Positions 1-8,076 of a stretch of 56,144 nucleotides of DNA are shown in pieces. Positions within the stretch are counted from its first letter, which is position 1. Each line of letters starts with the position of its first letter. The notes beneath the pieces were generated by a model that was not told the DNA's origin, did no database searches, and saw nothing but the letters and a program-made list of their open reading frames with translations. The stretch comes from Streptomyces lateritius (lineage in GTDB: Bacteria > Actinomycetota > Actinomycetes > Streptomycetales > Streptomycetaceae): NCBI RefSeq assembly GCF_014649715.1, contig NZ_BMTO01000003.1:271924-328067 (forward strand). The letters are read 5' to 3'. A program made the translations under genes and the position numbers.

Positions 1-154
1 CCACGTGGGCCAGCGCCTCGGATCGGCCGACCGGCCCCAGTACGGACCGCCAGCCGTCCGGGACGGCCTGGAAGGACGGCCACAGCGAGTGCTGGCCCTC
101 GTCGTTCACCAGCACGAGGAAGGAACCGTTCTCGTCGTCGAAGGGGTTGGTCAT
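1..154 (-). CDS. MbtH-like protein, 3' end outside window
   Basis: MbtH-family chaperone and activator of adenylation domains in nonribosomal peptide synthetases. The 51 visible residues begin [20 protein letters not shown] and continue with [15 protein letters not shown], the family signature (NPFDD, the S-LWP motif, P-GW). Families run about 65-75 residues, so roughly 15-20 C-terminal residues are cut off by the window edge. A purine-rich GAAGG lies about 9 bases upstream of the ATG. It follows the aryl-AMP ligase on the same strand with about 65 bases between them, so the two are probably cotranscribed from the iron-box promoter. It presumably serves the adenylation domain of the synthetase at 2165-5764 and others outside the window. 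Confidence 0.93.
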   Translation of the reverse strand, partial: MTNPFDDENGSFLVLVNDEGQHSLWPSFQAVPDGWRSVLGPVGRSEALAHV

Positions 155-176
155 GGGATGAAGCCTTCTTTCGAGT

Positions 177-217
177 GGGACGTCGGGACGGGTGGGACGT
201 CGGGACGGGTGGGGCGT
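177..217. repeat. 17-bp tandem direct repeat between mbtH and the aryl-AMP ligase gene
   Basis: GGGACGTCGGGACGGGT occurs twice back to back (177-193 and 194-210), followed by a partial third copy (GGGGCGTC). It fills the spacer between the ligase stop codon and the mbtH start. I see no hairpin or known site in it. Confidence 0.8.
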
Positions 218-218
218 C

Positions 219-1862
219 TCAGGCCCGTTCGCGCCCCTCCAGCATGCGCACCAGGGCCCGCTTGTCGATCTTCCCGATGGCCGTCAAGGGCAGGTCCGCG
301 ACCGACTCCACGCGGTCGGGCAGCTTGAACGCGGCGACACCACGCTCCAGCAGGAAGGCCCGCAGGGACTGAAGCGTCGGAACCGAGGGGCCGTCGGGGA
401 CGATCACCGCGCAGATCCGCTCGCCCTGGCCGGAGTCCGGCAGGCCGACGGCGGCGCAGCGCCGCACCTGGGGATGGGCCGTGACGTGGCCCTCGACCTC
501 CTCGGCGGAGACGCTCTCGCCGTTGCGGTCGATGGTGTCCTTGACCCGGCCCTCCACGATCAGGTGACCCGACGGCAGCCGGCGCACCAGGTCACCGGAG
601 CAGTAGTAGCCGTCCGGTGTGAAGGCGGCGGCGTTCACCTCGGGGGCGCGGTAGTAGCCGCGCAGGGTGTACGGACCGCGGACCAGGAGCTCTCCGACCT
701 CACCGGGCGCGACGTCCTGTCCGTTCGCGTCCACGACGCGCAGCTCGTCGTCCTCGCTCAGCGGCCGCCCCTGCGTGAGCGCCACCGTCTCGGGATCGTC
801 ATCGGACCGGGTGTAGTTGAGCAGGCCCTCGGCCATGCCGAACACCTGCTGAACGGAGCAGCCGAGGGTGCCGGGGATGGTGCGGGCCAGGTCGGCCGAG
901 AGCTTGGATCCGCCGGCCTGGAGGATGCGCAGGCTGGAGATGTCCGCGGGATCCCACTCCGCCGCGTCGGTCCAGAGGGGGATCAGCGGCGGCACCAGCG
1001 CGGTGTGCGTGACCCGTTCGGCCTCGATCAGCGGGAAGGCGTCGCCGGGCGCGGGGGAGGGGGAGAGTACGACGCGGCCGCCCACCGACAGCGTGCCGAG
1101 CATGCCCGGGCAGGCCAGCGGGAAGTTGTGGGCGATGGGCAGGCAGGCGAGGTAGACCGTCTCGGCCGAGAGCTCGCACGTCTGCGCGCTGGCACGGGCG
1201 TTGTACCCGTAGTCGTTGTGGGTGCGGGGAATCAGCTTGGGGACACCGGTGGTTCCGCCGGAGACCAGCAGCAGTGCGATGTCGGCGGGGTCGGGATCGG
1301 GAAAGTCGCGGGGCTCCGCGTCGACCTTCGCGAGCGCGGTGTAGGGGCCGGGATCACCCGCCACCAGGACGTGCCGCAGGGCGGGTGCCCCGGCCCGCAC
1401 GGCGGCGGCGAGCTCCCGGTAGTCGAACCCGGCGTACTCGTCGGCGATGACGTACGCCACCGCTTCGGACAGTCGGGCCAGGTGGCCGATCTCGGTGACG
1501 CGGTGGGCGGGCAGGGTGAGTGCCGGGATCGCGCCCAGCCGGGCGAGGGCGAAGAACAGAACGGGAAACGCACCGGTGTTGGGCAGCTGCACCAGTACCC
1601 GGTCGCCGGCGCGGATGCCAAGGTCGGCCAGGCCGGCCGCCATGCGGTCCGCGCGTTCGTCGAGCTGTCGGTAGGTCAGCCGCTCCGTCGCGGCGACGAT
1701 CGCGAGACGGTCGCCGTATTCGGCCGTCCAGCCGCGCAGCATGGTCCCGAGGGTGCGGCCGTCCCAGTGACCGGCCGCGACGTATCGCGCCGCGGAGTTC
1801 GCGGGCCATGGGGTCAGACCCGAAGTCCGGGGCGAGGGAGGCTCGGTGGCGAAGTGGGTCAC
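219..1862 (-). CDS. Aryl-AMP ligase, probably salicyl-AMP ligase (siderophore starter unit)
   Basis: Stand-alone adenylation enzyme of the EntE/DhbE/YbtE/MbtA family. It activates an aryl acid with ATP and loads it onto an aryl carrier protein. Visible motifs are [18 protein letters not shown] (phosphate loop), [20 protein letters not shown] and [11 protein letters not shown] with the catalytic lysine. In DhbE numbering the pocket has Asn235 (AHN) but Cys at 240 (PLACPG) and Leu at 337 (GLLNYTR). Cys/Leu is the pair described for salicylate-specific enzymes; DHB enzymes have Ser/Val. A salicylate synthase nearby agrees. The start is uncertain: GTG 1862 gives an N-terminus of EntE-like length, but in-frame ATG 1922 or TTG 1958 are possible and none has a clear Shine-Dalgarno. 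Divergent from the synthetase, sharing the iron box. Confidence 0.93.
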   Translation of the reverse strand: MTHFATEPPSPRTSGLTPWPANSAARYVAAGHWDGRTLGTMLRGWTAEYGDRLAIVAATERLTYRQLDERADRMAAGLADLGIRAGDRVLVQLPNTGAFPVLFFALARLGAIPALTLPAHRVTEIGHLARLSEAVAYVIADEYAGFDYRELAAAVRAGAPALRHVLVAGDPGPYTALAKVDAEPRDFPDPDPADIALLLVSGGTTGVPKLIPRTHNDYGYNARASAQTCELSAETVYLACLPIAHNFPLACPGMLGTLSVGGRVVLSPSPAPGDAFPLIEAERVTHTALVPPLIPLWTDAAEWDPADISSLRILQAGGSKLSADLARTIPGTLGCSVQQVFGMAEGLLNYTRSDDDPETVALTQGRPLSEDDELRVVDANGQDVAPGEVGELLVRGPYTLRGYYRAPEVNAAAFTPDGYYCSGDLVRRLPSGHLIVEGRVKDTIDRNGESVSAEEVEGHVTAHPQVRRCAAVGLPDSGQGERICAVIVPDGPSVPTLQSLRAFLLERGVAAFKLPDRVESVADLPLTAIGKIDKRALVRMLEGRERA

Positions 1863-1967
1863 GTTTCGGCTCGACTCTCGTGGCCGGAGGGCGACGGGCG
1901 CGCCTCGCTGGTTTCCGCTCATGGGTGTGGACGCCGGGCGCCGCCTCGGCATCCACAAACAGGTGTG

Positions 1968-1983
1968 GTTAGGTTAACCTAAC
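1968..1983. promoter_or_regulatory. Iron box (DmdR/IdeR/DtxR-type operator)
   Basis: GTTAGGTTAACCTAAC is a perfect 16-bp palindrome in the divergent promoter region of the ligase and synthetase genes. Read on either strand it matches the DtxR/IdeR consensus TTAGGTTAGSCTAACCTAA over its first 15 bases with one mismatch, so two overlapping half-shifted sites are possible. In Streptomyces the DmdR1 repressor with ferrous iron uses such sites, so both arms of the cluster should be derepressed in iron starvation. The rest of 1863-2164 shows no other gene. Confidence 0.88.
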
Positions 1984-2164
1984 TCCCGTCGGTGCACACC
2001 TCCTGTCGCAAGGGTGCTTATGGTGACCAATTCTGGTTCGTTCTAGGCGATTTGAGAGCGGTTCCTCCGTACCTCGCCCCATCCGTCCGCCGGTGCTCAT
2101 GGGCTCACCCGGACGCGAGCGCGACTCTCCATCACGACACGACGTCCTAGGAAGAAGCCGCTTC

Positions 2165-5100
2165 ATGCTGTCGATCGACGATCTCCGGCGCGTGGTCACC
2201 GAGTTGCTCGGCCCTGGCTCCGAGCCTCCCGGAGACCACGACAACCTCATCGAACTCGGTCTGGACTCGCTCAAGCTGATGAGGATCGCGGACCGCTGCC
2301 GACGGAACGGCCTCGACGTGGGTTTCGCCGACCTGGCGCGTCGGCCGACGCTGGCCGGCTGGGCCGGGTTGCGGGCGGAAGCGGCATCCGAGCCGGAGCC
2401 CGAGGCGGCGACGGCGTCGGCGGCCGGCACGACCGCACCCGGGGAACGTCGCGTACCCGGGGAACGCGGAGCCGCGCAGGGCGTACCGGCGGCGGACGTA
2501 CGTGCCTCGGACGATCCCACGACGGACGCAGCCGCGACGGACGAACCATTTCCCCTGGCGCTGATGCAGCACGCCTACTGGGTCGGCCGGGGCGGCTCAC
2601 AGGCCCTCGGGGCCGTGGCCGCTCACCTCTACACCGAGTTCGACGGCTCCGGTGTCGACCCGGCCCGCCTCGGAGCGGCCGTCGCCGCCCTGGCGGAACG
2701 ACACCCCATGCTCCGCGCCCGTATCCTCGACGACGGCCGTCAGGTCGTCGGGCCGTGGACCCGCGGCACCGAACTCCCGGTCCTCGACCTGCGTGACCTC
2801 TCGCCGCAGGAGGCGGAGGAGCAGGCCGCCCGCCTGCGGGACCAACTCTCCCACCAGCTGCTCGACGTCGAGGCCGGACAGGTCTTCGACGTCCGGGTGA
2901 CGCTGCTGCCCGCAGGCCGCACCCGTGTGCACGTGGACGTCGACATGCTCGCGGCCGACGCCCGCAGCTACCGCGCGATGCTCGCCGACCTCGTCCACCT
3001 CTACGAGAACCCCGGCCGGCCACTGCCGCCGCTCGGCTACAGCTACGCCCGATACCTGGCCGAACGGCGTTCACAGCCGCCGCGCGAGCAGGACGTGCGC
3101 TGGTGGCGCGAGCGGCTGGGCGAGCTGCCCGGCGCCCCTCTCCTGCCGACCCGGCCGGAAGCCGAGCGCGGCGCCGGCCACCGGGTGACGCGCCTGCACC
3201 ACTGGCTCAGCCCCGAGCAGCGCGGACGGCTCACCGACCAGGCCCGCCGGCACGCCGTCACCCCCGCGATCGCGGCGGCCACCGCCTTCGCCGAAGTCCT
3301 CGGCGCCTGGAGCGGTGAACCGCGGTTCCTGCTCAACGTCCCCATGTTCGACCGCCGTCCGCTCCACCCCGACGTGGACCGTCTCGTCGGCGACTTCACC
3401 AGCTCCGTCCTGCTCGACGTCGACCTGACCGAGTCCCGTACCTTCGCCGAACGGGCCGCGGACGCGCAGGACCGCATGCACCGGGCCGCGCAGCACTCCT
3501 CGTACTCGGGCGTCGAGGTACTGCGTGACCTCTCGCGCCATCAGGGTTCCCAGGTGCTCGCCCCCGTGGTCTTCACCAGCGCGCTCGACCTCGGCGAGCT
3601 GTTCGGCCAGGACGTGGAGCGCTGCCTCGGCGAGCCGGTGTGGATCGTCTCGCAGGGCCCGCAGGTCCTCCTCGACGCCCAGATCACCGAGCTCCACGAC
3701 GGCCTGCTGGTCAACTGGGACGTACGGGCCGACGCCTTCCCCGACGGCGTCGCGGACGCCATGTTCGCCGCCTTCGTCGAGCTGATCGGCAAGGTGTCCG
3801 ACGGCAGTGCCTGGGACGCCCCCGTGGGGCCGCTCGCCACCCGTGAGCAGCTCGCCGTCCGGGCGGAGGTCAACCGCACCGACGGGCAGCTGCCCGAACA
3901 CCCGCTGCACCACGCGTTCTTCACCCGCGCGGCCGCCACCCCCGACGCCCCCGCCGTCCTGGGCTCCGACGCCGTTCCCGGCTCCGGGACGACGACGGTC
4001 ACGTACGGCCAACTCGCCGAGCGCGCCCTGCGGGTGGCCGGAGCCCTGCGTGAACGGGGTGTCCAGGCCGGCGACGCCGTGGCGATCAGCCTGCCCAAGG
4101 GCCCCGACCAGCTGGTGGCGGTCCTCGGCGTCCACGCCGCGGGCGGGCACTACGTGCCGATCGGCGTCGAACAGCCACCCGCCCGCGCCGAGTCGATCCG
4201 CGAGCGGGCCGGTGTCACCGTCGCCCTCACCGCGCCCGGCAGCGGCACGGACGCCGGGCATCTCCCACTGGACGAGGCCGTCGCCTGGCCCCGGCCCCTG
4301 GCCGAGCCCTTGTTCGCAGACCCGGGCACCGTGGCCTACGTCCTGTTCACCTCGGGCTCCACCGGCGAGCCCAAGGGCGTCGAGGTCTCCCACCGCGCCG
4401 CCGCCAACACCGTCGACGACCTCGTCGAACGGCTCGGCCTCGGTCCCGCGGACCGCGTGCTCGCCCTGTCCGCGCTCGACTTCGACCTGTCCGTCTTCGA
4501 CATCTTCGCCCCCCTGGCGGTCGGCGGAGCGGTCGTCACCGTCGACGAGGCGACCCGCAAGGACGCCTCCGCGTGGGCACGGCTGGTCCATCGGCACTCC
4601 GTGACCGTGCTCAACTGCGTGCCCGGCCTGCTCGACATGCTGCTCACCGCGGCCGGGAGCGAGCCCCTGGGGACGAGCCTGCGAGCGGTCCTCCTCGGCG
4701 GCGACTGGGTCGGCGTCGACCTCCCGGTCCGGCTCCACGCCCAGGTCCCCGGCTGCCGCTTCCTCGGTCTCGGCGGCACCACCGAGACCGCCATCCACTC
4801 CACCGTCCGGGAGGTCGAGGGCGGCGAGGTGCCCGCGCGGTGGACGAGCGTCCCCTACGGGACCCCGCTGCGCAACGTCAGGTGCCGGGCGGTGGACGCC
4901 CAGGGCCGGGACTGCCCCGACTGGGTGCCGGGCGAACTCTGGATCGGCGGCGCCGGGGTGGCCGACGGCTACCGGGGCGACGCCGAACGGACCGCCGACC
5001 GCTTCGTCGAGACCGACGGGGTCCGCTGGTACCGCACCGGCGACCGCGCCCGCTACTGGCCCGACGGCACGCTGGAGTTCCTCGGCCGGGCCGACGACCA

Positions 5101-5764
5101 GGTGAAGATCCGTGGCTTCCGGATCGAACTCGGCGAGGTGGAGGCCGCGTTGGCCGAGCACCCGGCGGTCCGCCACGCCGCGGCGCTCGTGATCCGTACC
5201 GGCCCCACACCGCGGCTGTGCGCCGTCGTCGCCGCCGACGCGGGCACCGGGCCCGGCGACGTCAGGGCCCGCGCCGCCGACCGGCTGCCCGCCCACATGC
5301 TGCCGGACACCATCGCCGTCCTGGACGACATGCCCCTGACCGCCAACGGCAAGGTGGACCGCCGGGCGCTGCGGGAACTCCTCGCCGTACAGGCGAAGGA
5401 GGGTGAGCGCGAGGCACCGGCATCCGCCCTGGAGGAGGTCGTCGCCCGGACATGGGGCCGCGTCCTCGACGCGGAGAAGGTCGGTCGCCACGACGACTAC
5501 TTCCAGCTCGGCGGGGACTCCATCCTCGCCACCCGGATCACCGCCCGGCTGCGCGAGGCCCTCGACACCGAGGACGTCTCCGTCCACGACGTCCTCGCCT
5601 CCCTCACGGTCGCCGGCCTCGCCCGGACGCTCCTGGACCGTGACGAGGAAGGCCGTTTGGAGCTCGTCGCCGAGGTCTTCCTGGAGATCGACTCGCTCAC
5701 CGACGAGGAGATCGACGCGCAGCTGGACGACGGGCCCCGGGAGCCGGAGCGCGCCGATGGCTGA
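2165..5764 (+). CDS. Nonribosomal peptide synthetase, ArCP-Cy-A-PCP
   Basis: Siderophore synthetase of 1199 residues with the domain order of PchE, MbtB and the front of HMWP2. An aryl carrier protein (residues 1-75, LGLDS with the phosphopantetheine Ser at 35) takes the aryl acid. A cyclization domain follows (about 125-560): LMQHAYWVGRG and the diagnostic DxxxxDxxS as DMLAADARS at 260-268. Then come an adenylation domain (about 590-1075; LFTSGSTGEPKG near 728, YRTGDRARY, ANGKVDRR near 1062) and a carrier protein (FQLGGDS, Ser 1119). Extracted pocket code is D-L-F-N-L-G-L-I-H-K: part Cys-like, part Thr-like. No epimerase, reductase or thioesterase domain is present, so the chain passes to another protein. 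Start chosen at ATG 2165 because AGGAAG precedes it; the frame is open upstream to 2093. It overlaps the next gene by 8 bases. Confidence 0.95.
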   Translation: MLSIDDLRRVVTELLGPGSEPPGDHDNLIELGLDSLKLMRIADRCRRNGLDVGFADLARRPTLAGWAGLRAEAASEPEPEAATASAAGTTAPGERRVPGERGAAQGVPAADVRASDDPTTDAAATDEPFPLALMQHAYWVGRGGSQALGAVAAHLYTEFDGSGVDPARLGAAVAALAERHPMLRARILDDGRQVVGPWTRGTELPVLDLRDLSPQEAEEQAARLRDQLSHQLLDVEAGQVFDVRVTLLPAGRTRVHVDVDMLAADARSYRAMLADLVHLYENPGRPLPPLGYSYARYLAERRSQPPREQDVRWWRERLGELPGAPLLPTRPEAERGAGHRVTRLHHWLSPEQRGRLTDQARRHAVTPAIAAATAFAEVLGAWSGEPRFLLNVPMFDRRPLHPDVDRLVGDFTSSVLLDVDLTESRTFAERAADAQDRMHRAAQHSSYSGVEVLRDLSRHQGSQVLAPVVFTSALDLGELFGQDVERCLGEPVWIVSQGPQVLLDAQITELHDGLLVNWDVRADAFPDGVADAMFAAFVELIGKVSDGSAWDAPVGPLATREQLAVRAEVNRTDGQLPEHPLHHAFFTRAAATPDAPAVLGSDAVPGSGTTTVTYGQLAERALRVAGALRERGVQAGDAVAISLPKGPDQLVAVLGVHAAGGHYVPIGVEQPPARAESIRERAGVTVALTAPGSGTDAGHLPLDEAVAWPRPLAEPLFADPGTVAYVLFTSGSTGEPKGVEVSHRAAANTVDDLVERLGLGPADRVLALSALDFDLSVFDIFAPLAVGGAVVTVDEATRKDASAWARLVHRHSVTVLNCVPGLLDMLLTAAGSEPLGTSLRAVLLGGDWVGVDLPVRLHAQVPGCRFLGLGGTTETAIHSTVREVEGGEVPARWTSVPYGTPLRNVRCRAVDAQGRDCPDWVPGELWIGGAGVADGYRGDAERTADRFVETDGVRWYRTGDRARYWPDGTLEFLGRADDQVKIRGFRIELGEVEAALAEHPAVRHAAALVIRTGPTPRLCAVVAADAGTGPGDVRARAADRLPAHMLPDTIAVLDDMPLTANGKVDRRALRELLAVQAKEGEREAPASALEEVVARTWGRVLDAEKVGRHDDYFQLGGDSILATRITARLREALDTEDVSVHDVLASLTVAGLARTLLDRDEEGRLELVAEVFLEIDSLTDEEIDAQLDDGPREPERADG

Positions 5765-8042
5765 GCCCGCCGCCGGTGCGGCGGACCGTGGCACCTCGGA
5801 GGCATGGTTCCGCCGCTACGCCCCGAGGCCGCACGCCACGGCTAGGGTCGTGTGCTTCGGCCCCGCCGGAGGTTCCCCCGCCTTCTACCGCGACTGGGCC
5901 CGTTCCGTGCCCGGCGACGTCGAGGTGCTGTCTGTGGTCCTGCCCGGCCGTGAACGCCGGTTCGGCGAACCGCCGTCGACCACCATGGACGTGCTCGCCG
6001 ACGCGCTGGCCGAGGCCCTCGTGCCCTGGCTCGACCGGCCCACCGTCCTGTTCGGCCACAGCATGGGCGCCTCGGTCGCGTTCGAGGTGACACGCCGTCT
6101 GGAGGCCTCGGGAGGGCCTCGCCCGGCCGCCCTTGTCGTCTCCGGCCGGCCCAGCCCCCGCCGGCTGAGGGAGTGCCCATCGCCCGTGGCCGACTACGAC
6201 GACGACGCGATCGTCGCCTACCTGCGCGGTCTCGGCGGCACCCCGGACGAGCTGCTGGACGACCCGGAGACGCGGGAGCTGATCCTTCCCCCGTGCCGGG
6301 CGGACTTCCAGGTCATCGGCCGGTACGCCCCCGATCCGCACCCTCGTGTCACCACTCCGCTGCACGTCCTGGTGGGCGACCGGGACGAGAACGCCCCGGC
6401 GTGGGACGCGCCGCGCTGGGGCGAGGTCGCCACCCGGCTCGCCGGGATCCACGTCCTGCCGGGCGGGCACTTCTACCTCGTCCCCGGGCGCCCCGCCGTC
6501 ATCGCCCACGTACTGCGGGCACTGCGCGAGGCGGACGCACCCGTGCGCACCACGCCCGCCGCCCCGCCACGCCTCGCCCGTTCCGAGAGGGACACCCGCC
6601 ACGCCGGACATGCCGACTCCGGGAAAGAGAGAGAAGCCGTGACCTTCGCCCCTGCCTACCACGAGCGCCGCATAGCGCTGACCGGCGACGCGCTGAGCAC
6701 CGCGGTGGCGCTGTCGGAGACCTCGGCCGACGCCTACGTGCTCTTCGAGAACCGGGGCGCCATCGGATGGGCGGAGGGCGAGTACGGCAGCATCGTCATC
6801 CGCGCCGAGGGGACCACGCTCAGCCTGGAGGGTGCCGACCCCGTCGAGTTCTCCGCCGGAGGGGGGGTGCTCCACGCGCTGGACCAGGCCCTGGCCGCCG
6901 TACGCCTCCAGGGCTGGCGGGCCTACGGATGGTCGACGTTCGAACTCAGCTATCCGCTGCACGGCCTGCCCGCCGTGCCCGGAGACGCCCCCCTCGCCCA
7001 CCTCGTCGTACCCGGCCGGGAGGTCAGGCTCGAGGACGGCGGCGCCCTCCTGCGGACGCTGCGCCCCGAGGAGCTCGACGGTCTGGAGCAGCGGGTGCGC
7101 TCCGCCGCCGCCCTCGGCGGAGCGGTGGGCGACACGCGGCGGGTGACCGCGGACATCGAGCGGCACGACGCCGATGACTACCGCGCGTCCGTCGCCGCCG
7201 CCGTGGACGAGATCCGCGCCGGAAACCTGACCAAGGTGATCCTCTCCCGCGTCGTTCCGGTCACCTCTCCCATCGACCTGCCCGCCACCTACCTCGAAGG
7301 CAGGCGCGGCAACGACCCGGCCCGGTCGTTCCTGCTGCGCCTCGGTGGCTGGGAGACGGCCGGGTTCAGCCCGGAGATCGTCGCCCGGGTCACCGGCGAG
7401 GACCGGCGGGTCGTCGCCCAGCCCCTCGCGGGCACCCGGGCCCTGGAAGGCGACCCGCTCGCGGACAGCAGCCGGCGCGCCGAGCTCTACCGCGACGAGA
7501 AGGAGGTCTTCGAACACGCCGTGTCGGTACGGCTCGTGGCCGAGGAGCTCGAACAGGTCTGCACCCGGGAGTCGGTCACGGTCGACGACTTCATGTCGGT
7601 GAAGGAGCGGGGGAGCGTGCAGCACCTGGCCTCCCGGCTGTCCGGCTCGCTGGCACCGGGACGTACGGCGTGGGAGGCGTTCGGCGCGCTCTTCCCCGCG
7701 GTGACGGCTTCGGGCATCCCCAAGGCCGAGGCGTGCGAACTCATCCACCGCAGCGAGCGCGACTCCCGTGGCCTCTACAGCGGCGCCGTCATGACGGTCG
7801 ACGCGGACGGCACGGTCGACGCCGCGCTGGTGCTGCGCAGCGTGTACCGCCACGAGGGCCGGACCTGGCTGCGGGCGGGCGCCGGTATCGTGGCGCACTC
7901 CAGCCCGGACCGCGAGCTGGAGGAGACACGCGAGAAGCTCCGCAGCGTGTCACGCTTCCTCGTCCCGGCCGCCCACGCCGGGGCCGAGCCGCAGTCCCCG
8001 CTCTCCGCCCGAGACGAGCAGTCCGCGGCGTTGGCCCGCTGA
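5757..8042 (+). CDS. Type II thioesterase joined in frame to salicylate synthase
   Basis: One uninterrupted 761-residue frame. Residues 1-270 are a type II thioesterase: GHSMGAS nucleophile motif, an Asp in VGDRDENAP and His in GGHFYL; it would clear misloaded carrier proteins. A Pro/Arg-rich linker of about 25 residues follows. The remainder is a chorismate-utilizing salicylate synthase (MbtI/Irp9/YbtS type) making salicylate from chorismate via isochorismate. Conserved MbtI-type residues are visible: Lys in TKVILSR, Glu in FSPEI, PLAGTRAL, EKEVFEH, His in SVQHLAS, FPAVTASGIPK, GLYSGAV, LRAGAGI, ELEETREKL. A GTG at 6639 preceded by a purine-rich GAAAGAGAGAGAAG would give a 467-residue stand-alone synthase, close to MbtI's 450. 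So this is a true fusion or a reinitiation site. ATG 5757 overlaps the synthetase stop. Confidence 0.9.
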   Translation: MAEPAAGAADRGTSEAWFRRYAPRPHATARVVCFGPAGGSPAFYRDWARSVPGDVEVLSVVLPGRERRFGEPPSTTMDVLADALAEALVPWLDRPTVLFGHSMGASVAFEVTRRLEASGGPRPAALVVSGRPSPRRLRECPSPVADYDDDAIVAYLRGLGGTPDELLDDPETRELILPPCRADFQVIGRYAPDPHPRVTTPLHVLVGDRDENAPAWDAPRWGEVATRLAGIHVLPGGHFYLVPGRPAVIAHVLRALREADAPVRTTPAAPPRLARSERDTRHAGHADSGKEREAVTFAPAYHERRIALTGDALSTAVALSETSADAYVLFENRGAIGWAEGEYGSIVIRAEGTTLSLEGADPVEFSAGGGVLHALDQALAAVRLQGWRAYGWSTFELSYPLHGLPAVPGDAPLAHLVVPGREVRLEDGGALLRTLRPEELDGLEQRVRSAAALGGAVGDTRRVTADIERHDADDYRASVAAAVDEIRAGNLTKVILSRVVPVTSPIDLPATYLEGRRGNDPARSFLLRLGGWETAGFSPEIVARVTGEDRRVVAQPLAGTRALEGDPLADSSRRAELYRDEKEVFEHAVSVRLVAEELEQVCTRESVTVDDFMSVKERGSVQHLASRLSGSLAPGRTAWEAFGALFPAVTASGIPKAEACELIHRSERDSRGLYSGAVMTVDADGTVDAALVLRSVYRHEGRTWLRAGAGIVAHSSPDRELEETREKLRSVSRFLVPAAHAGAEPQSPLSARDEQSAALAR

Positions 8043-8076
8043 GTTGTCCGCCGAGTCCGGCGAGAACGGAGCACCG

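Noticed and set aside
192..1982. 596-codon open frame on the plus strand
   Set aside because: It is the antisense shadow of the aryl-AMP ligase; no domain and no ribosome site. High GC3 produces such frames throughout the window.
3071..5794. 907-codon open frame on the minus strand under the synthetase
   Set aside because: Antisense to clear NRPS motifs; its sequence is Gly/Val/Asp-rich with no recognisable domain.
7381..7440. Loss of the catalytic Glu in the salicylate synthase (AQPLAGTR instead of EPLAGTR)
   Set aside because: The changed residue is not the general acid; that Glu aligns with FSPEI, which is intact.
6639..8042. Salicylate synthase as a separate gene
   Set aside because: Possible (GTG 6639), but with no stop between it and the thioesterase I annotate a single frame and note the alternative.
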